The notes beneath the pieces are model-generated. The model saw nothing but the letters and a program-made list of their open reading frames with translations, ran no database searches and was not told where the DNA came from. A DNA stretch of 16,603 nucleotides, taken from the NCBI GenBank assembly GCA_038227745.1, contig JBBRPS010000122.1, forward strand, positions 1 through 16,603. The letters are read 5' to 3'. The DNA comes from DASPXY01 sp038227745 (GTDB lineage: Bacteria > Planctomycetota > Planctomycetia > Gemmatales > Gemmataceae). This document shows positions 15,633 through 16,603 of the stretch, one piece after another. The position numbers and the translations under genes are program-made. How positions within the stretch are numbered: the stretch's first letter is position 1; each line of letters starts with the position of its first letter.

Positions 15633-16019
15633 ATGAAACGCTACGCATGCTGGTCGGGCCTGGTGATCCTGTTGATGGGCGCGGCCCTCGGGACCGGGGC
15701 GCCCCTGGACCCCCGGGTCGGCGCCTTCGACGACAAGATCACCCCGTACGCCCAGAATGACTACTGGCGCAAGTTCGAGGGAGGCAAGAAGGCCGTCGCC
15801 ATCGTCGTCGGCAAGCGGGCCGGCTTCCTCGGGCTGTACGCCTTCGACCCCGACGGCAACTGCATCGCCTGGGACGACGACGTCAACCCGAACACGCCGA
15901 ACGACCTCGTCGTGGAGTGGATCCCGCCGCGAACGGGCCTGTACTCGCTCGAGGTGAAGTGTCTCAGCAGGCTCGACAACGAGTACCTGATGGCGGTGCG
16001 GCAGACGGCCGGCAGGTAG
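15633..16019 (+). CDS. Small secreted protein, first of a tandem related pair
   Basis: The 128-residue protein starts with a clear Sec-type signal peptide, MKRYACWSGLVILLMGAALG, probably cleaved near residue 23. The mature part looks like a small beta-sandwich similar to pre-peptidase C-terminal (PPC-like) domains: FEGGKKAVAIVVGK at 48-61, LYAFDPDGNCIAWDDD at 68-83 and NDLVVEWIPPRTGLYSLEV at 90-108. The Asp-rich DPDGN and DDD may bind a metal, though this is not shown. AAAAGG at about 15619-15624 serves as the ribosome binding site. The next gene, 40 bases on, encodes a protein with the same core pattern, so the two are likely a duplication and one transcript. The exact function is unknown, with a cell-surface or periplasmic role inferred. 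Confidence 0.8.
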   Translation: MKRYACWSGLVILLMGAALGTGAPLDPRVGAFDDKITPYAQNDYWRKFEGGKKAVAIVVGKRAGFLGLYAFDPDGNCIAWDDDVNPNTPNDLVVEWIPPRTGLYSLEVKCLSRLDNEYLMAVRQTAGR

Positions 16020-16059
16020 GGCTGCGGGTCACAGGGACGGTTCTTGCGGAGGGCTGGTG

Positions 16060-16494
16060 ATGACGCGGGCGTTCGCATTCTTTCTGGTGACGGCGGGCGT
16101 GCTCTGCGGCACGCGCTTCGGCGCGGCCGGCCCGGTGACGGGGAACTGGGCGTTCAAGCCCAAGATCGGCGGCCAGGGGACGCTCACTCTCCAGAAGGAC
16201 ACGCCGATGAGCAGCGGCAAGCTGGGCAACCGCGTGAAGTTCAAGGGCGGCCGCAGGGCCTGTGTGATCGTCATGGGAGATCACGATCCCATCGTGCCCG
16301 TCACCCTCCAGATTCACGACGACCAGGGGAACCTGGTGGCCGTGGACGAACCCGGCAAGAACGTCGACAGCTCCAAGGCCCCGGGCAACGACGTTTGCGC
16401 CGTGGTCTGGTATCCGCCCCGCGACGGCTATTACAAGATCACCATCCAGAACACCGGCCGGGACTGGAACCAGTGCTGGGTCGCCATCAAATGA
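16060..16494 (+). CDS. Small secreted protein, second of a tandem related pair
   Basis: The 144-residue protein has a signal peptide, MTRAFAFFLVTAGVLCGTRF, with cleavage expected near residue 23. Its core matches the preceding gene in order and spacing: FKGGRRACVIVMGD at 61-74, LQIHDDQGNLVAVD at 83-96 and NDVCAVVWYPPRDGYYKITI at 110-129. It has an extra stretch of about 25 residues between the signal peptide and the core. GGAGG at 16048-16052, seven bases upstream, favours the ATG at 16060 over a GTG at 16057. The 40-base gap suggests co-transcription. Like its neighbour it is PPC-like in appearance and of unknown function. Confidence 0.8.
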   Translation: MTRAFAFFLVTAGVLCGTRFGAAGPVTGNWAFKPKIGGQGTLTLQKDTPMSSGKLGNRVKFKGGRRACVIVMGDHDPIVPVTLQIHDDQGNLVAVDEPGKNVDSSKAPGNDVCAVVWYPPRDGYYKITIQNTGRDWNQCWVAIK

Positions 16495-16501
16495 GCCGGC
16501 A

Positions 16502-16595
16502 GCCCCTTCCAGGGGCGGCGGTCTCCCCACTTCTCACCTCGAAACTCCCGCTCCCGGTCCGTGGGGACTTTTCGTAGGAGGGGGCTCCGTCCCCC
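16502..16595. other. Downstream region with short hairpins
   Basis: GCCCC/GGGGC pairs at 16502-16506 and 16512-16516, eight bases after the stop, and GGGGG/CCCCC at 16580-16584 and 16591-16595. TCCCCAC at 16524-16530 is also complementary to GTGGGGA at 16561-16567. One of these may end the tandem secreted-protein transcript. None has a clear T-tract. No gene is visible up to the window edge. Confidence 0.35.
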
Positions 16596-16603
16596 GATCG
16601 AAG

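Overview
The window is strongly GC-rich bacterial chromosome. It most resembles a planctomycete of the Gemmata/Gemmataceae type. This rests on the gene families rather than on a marker gene: a Tat-exported Gfo/Idh/MocA oxidoreductase, a secreted acetylxylan-esterase-like hydrolase, an AsmA-like plus LptF/LptG-like envelope pair, small secreted beta-rich proteins in tandem, and many long intergenic hairpins. No rRNA, tRNA, CRISPR array, transposase or phage gene was seen. Ten protein genes are supported, and all look intact.

Layout, left to right. Positions 1-443 are a non-coding mosaic of direct and inverted repeats ending in a near-perfect 33-bp hairpin, followed by a promoter and a P-loop sulfotransferase gene (444-1394, +). 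Next come a class I SAM methyltransferase (1530-2255, +) and HemY-type protoporphyrinogen oxidase (2325-3719, +), separated by a long hairpin that ends five bases before the hemG start codon. After a 28-bp perfect palindrome comes glgC (3952-5238, +), ADP-glucose pyrophosphorylase for glycogen synthesis. The central part looks catabolic: a Tat-dependent Gfo/Idh/MocA oxidoreductase (5359-6804, +) converges on an aldo/keto reductase (6951-7952, -), which is divergent from a large secreted two-domain alpha/beta hydrolase (8088-10205, +).

Positions 10206-10482 hold two hairpins, a good promoter and a small palindrome over its -10 box, ahead of an unrecognised 134-residue protein (10483-10887, +). 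On the minus strand, a 1043-residue AsmA-like protein (12263-15394) is followed by an LptF/LptG-like permease (10957-12162). The pair probably forms an operon for moving lipid or lipopolysaccharide across the envelope. The right edge has two tandem, related small secreted proteins (15633-16019 and 16060-16494, +).

Four to five genes have readable sigma70-like promoters, four of them with exactly 17 bases between a TTGxxx -35 box and a TAxxxT or TATAAG -10 box. Most genes appear to be separate transcription units. The clearest functional groupings are the envelope pair, the tandem secreted pair, and loosely the Gfo/AKR/hydrolase group. I did not find a convincing new defence or mobile system. 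The most unusual material is the family of long intergenic hairpins and the internal repeats of the AsmA-like protein.
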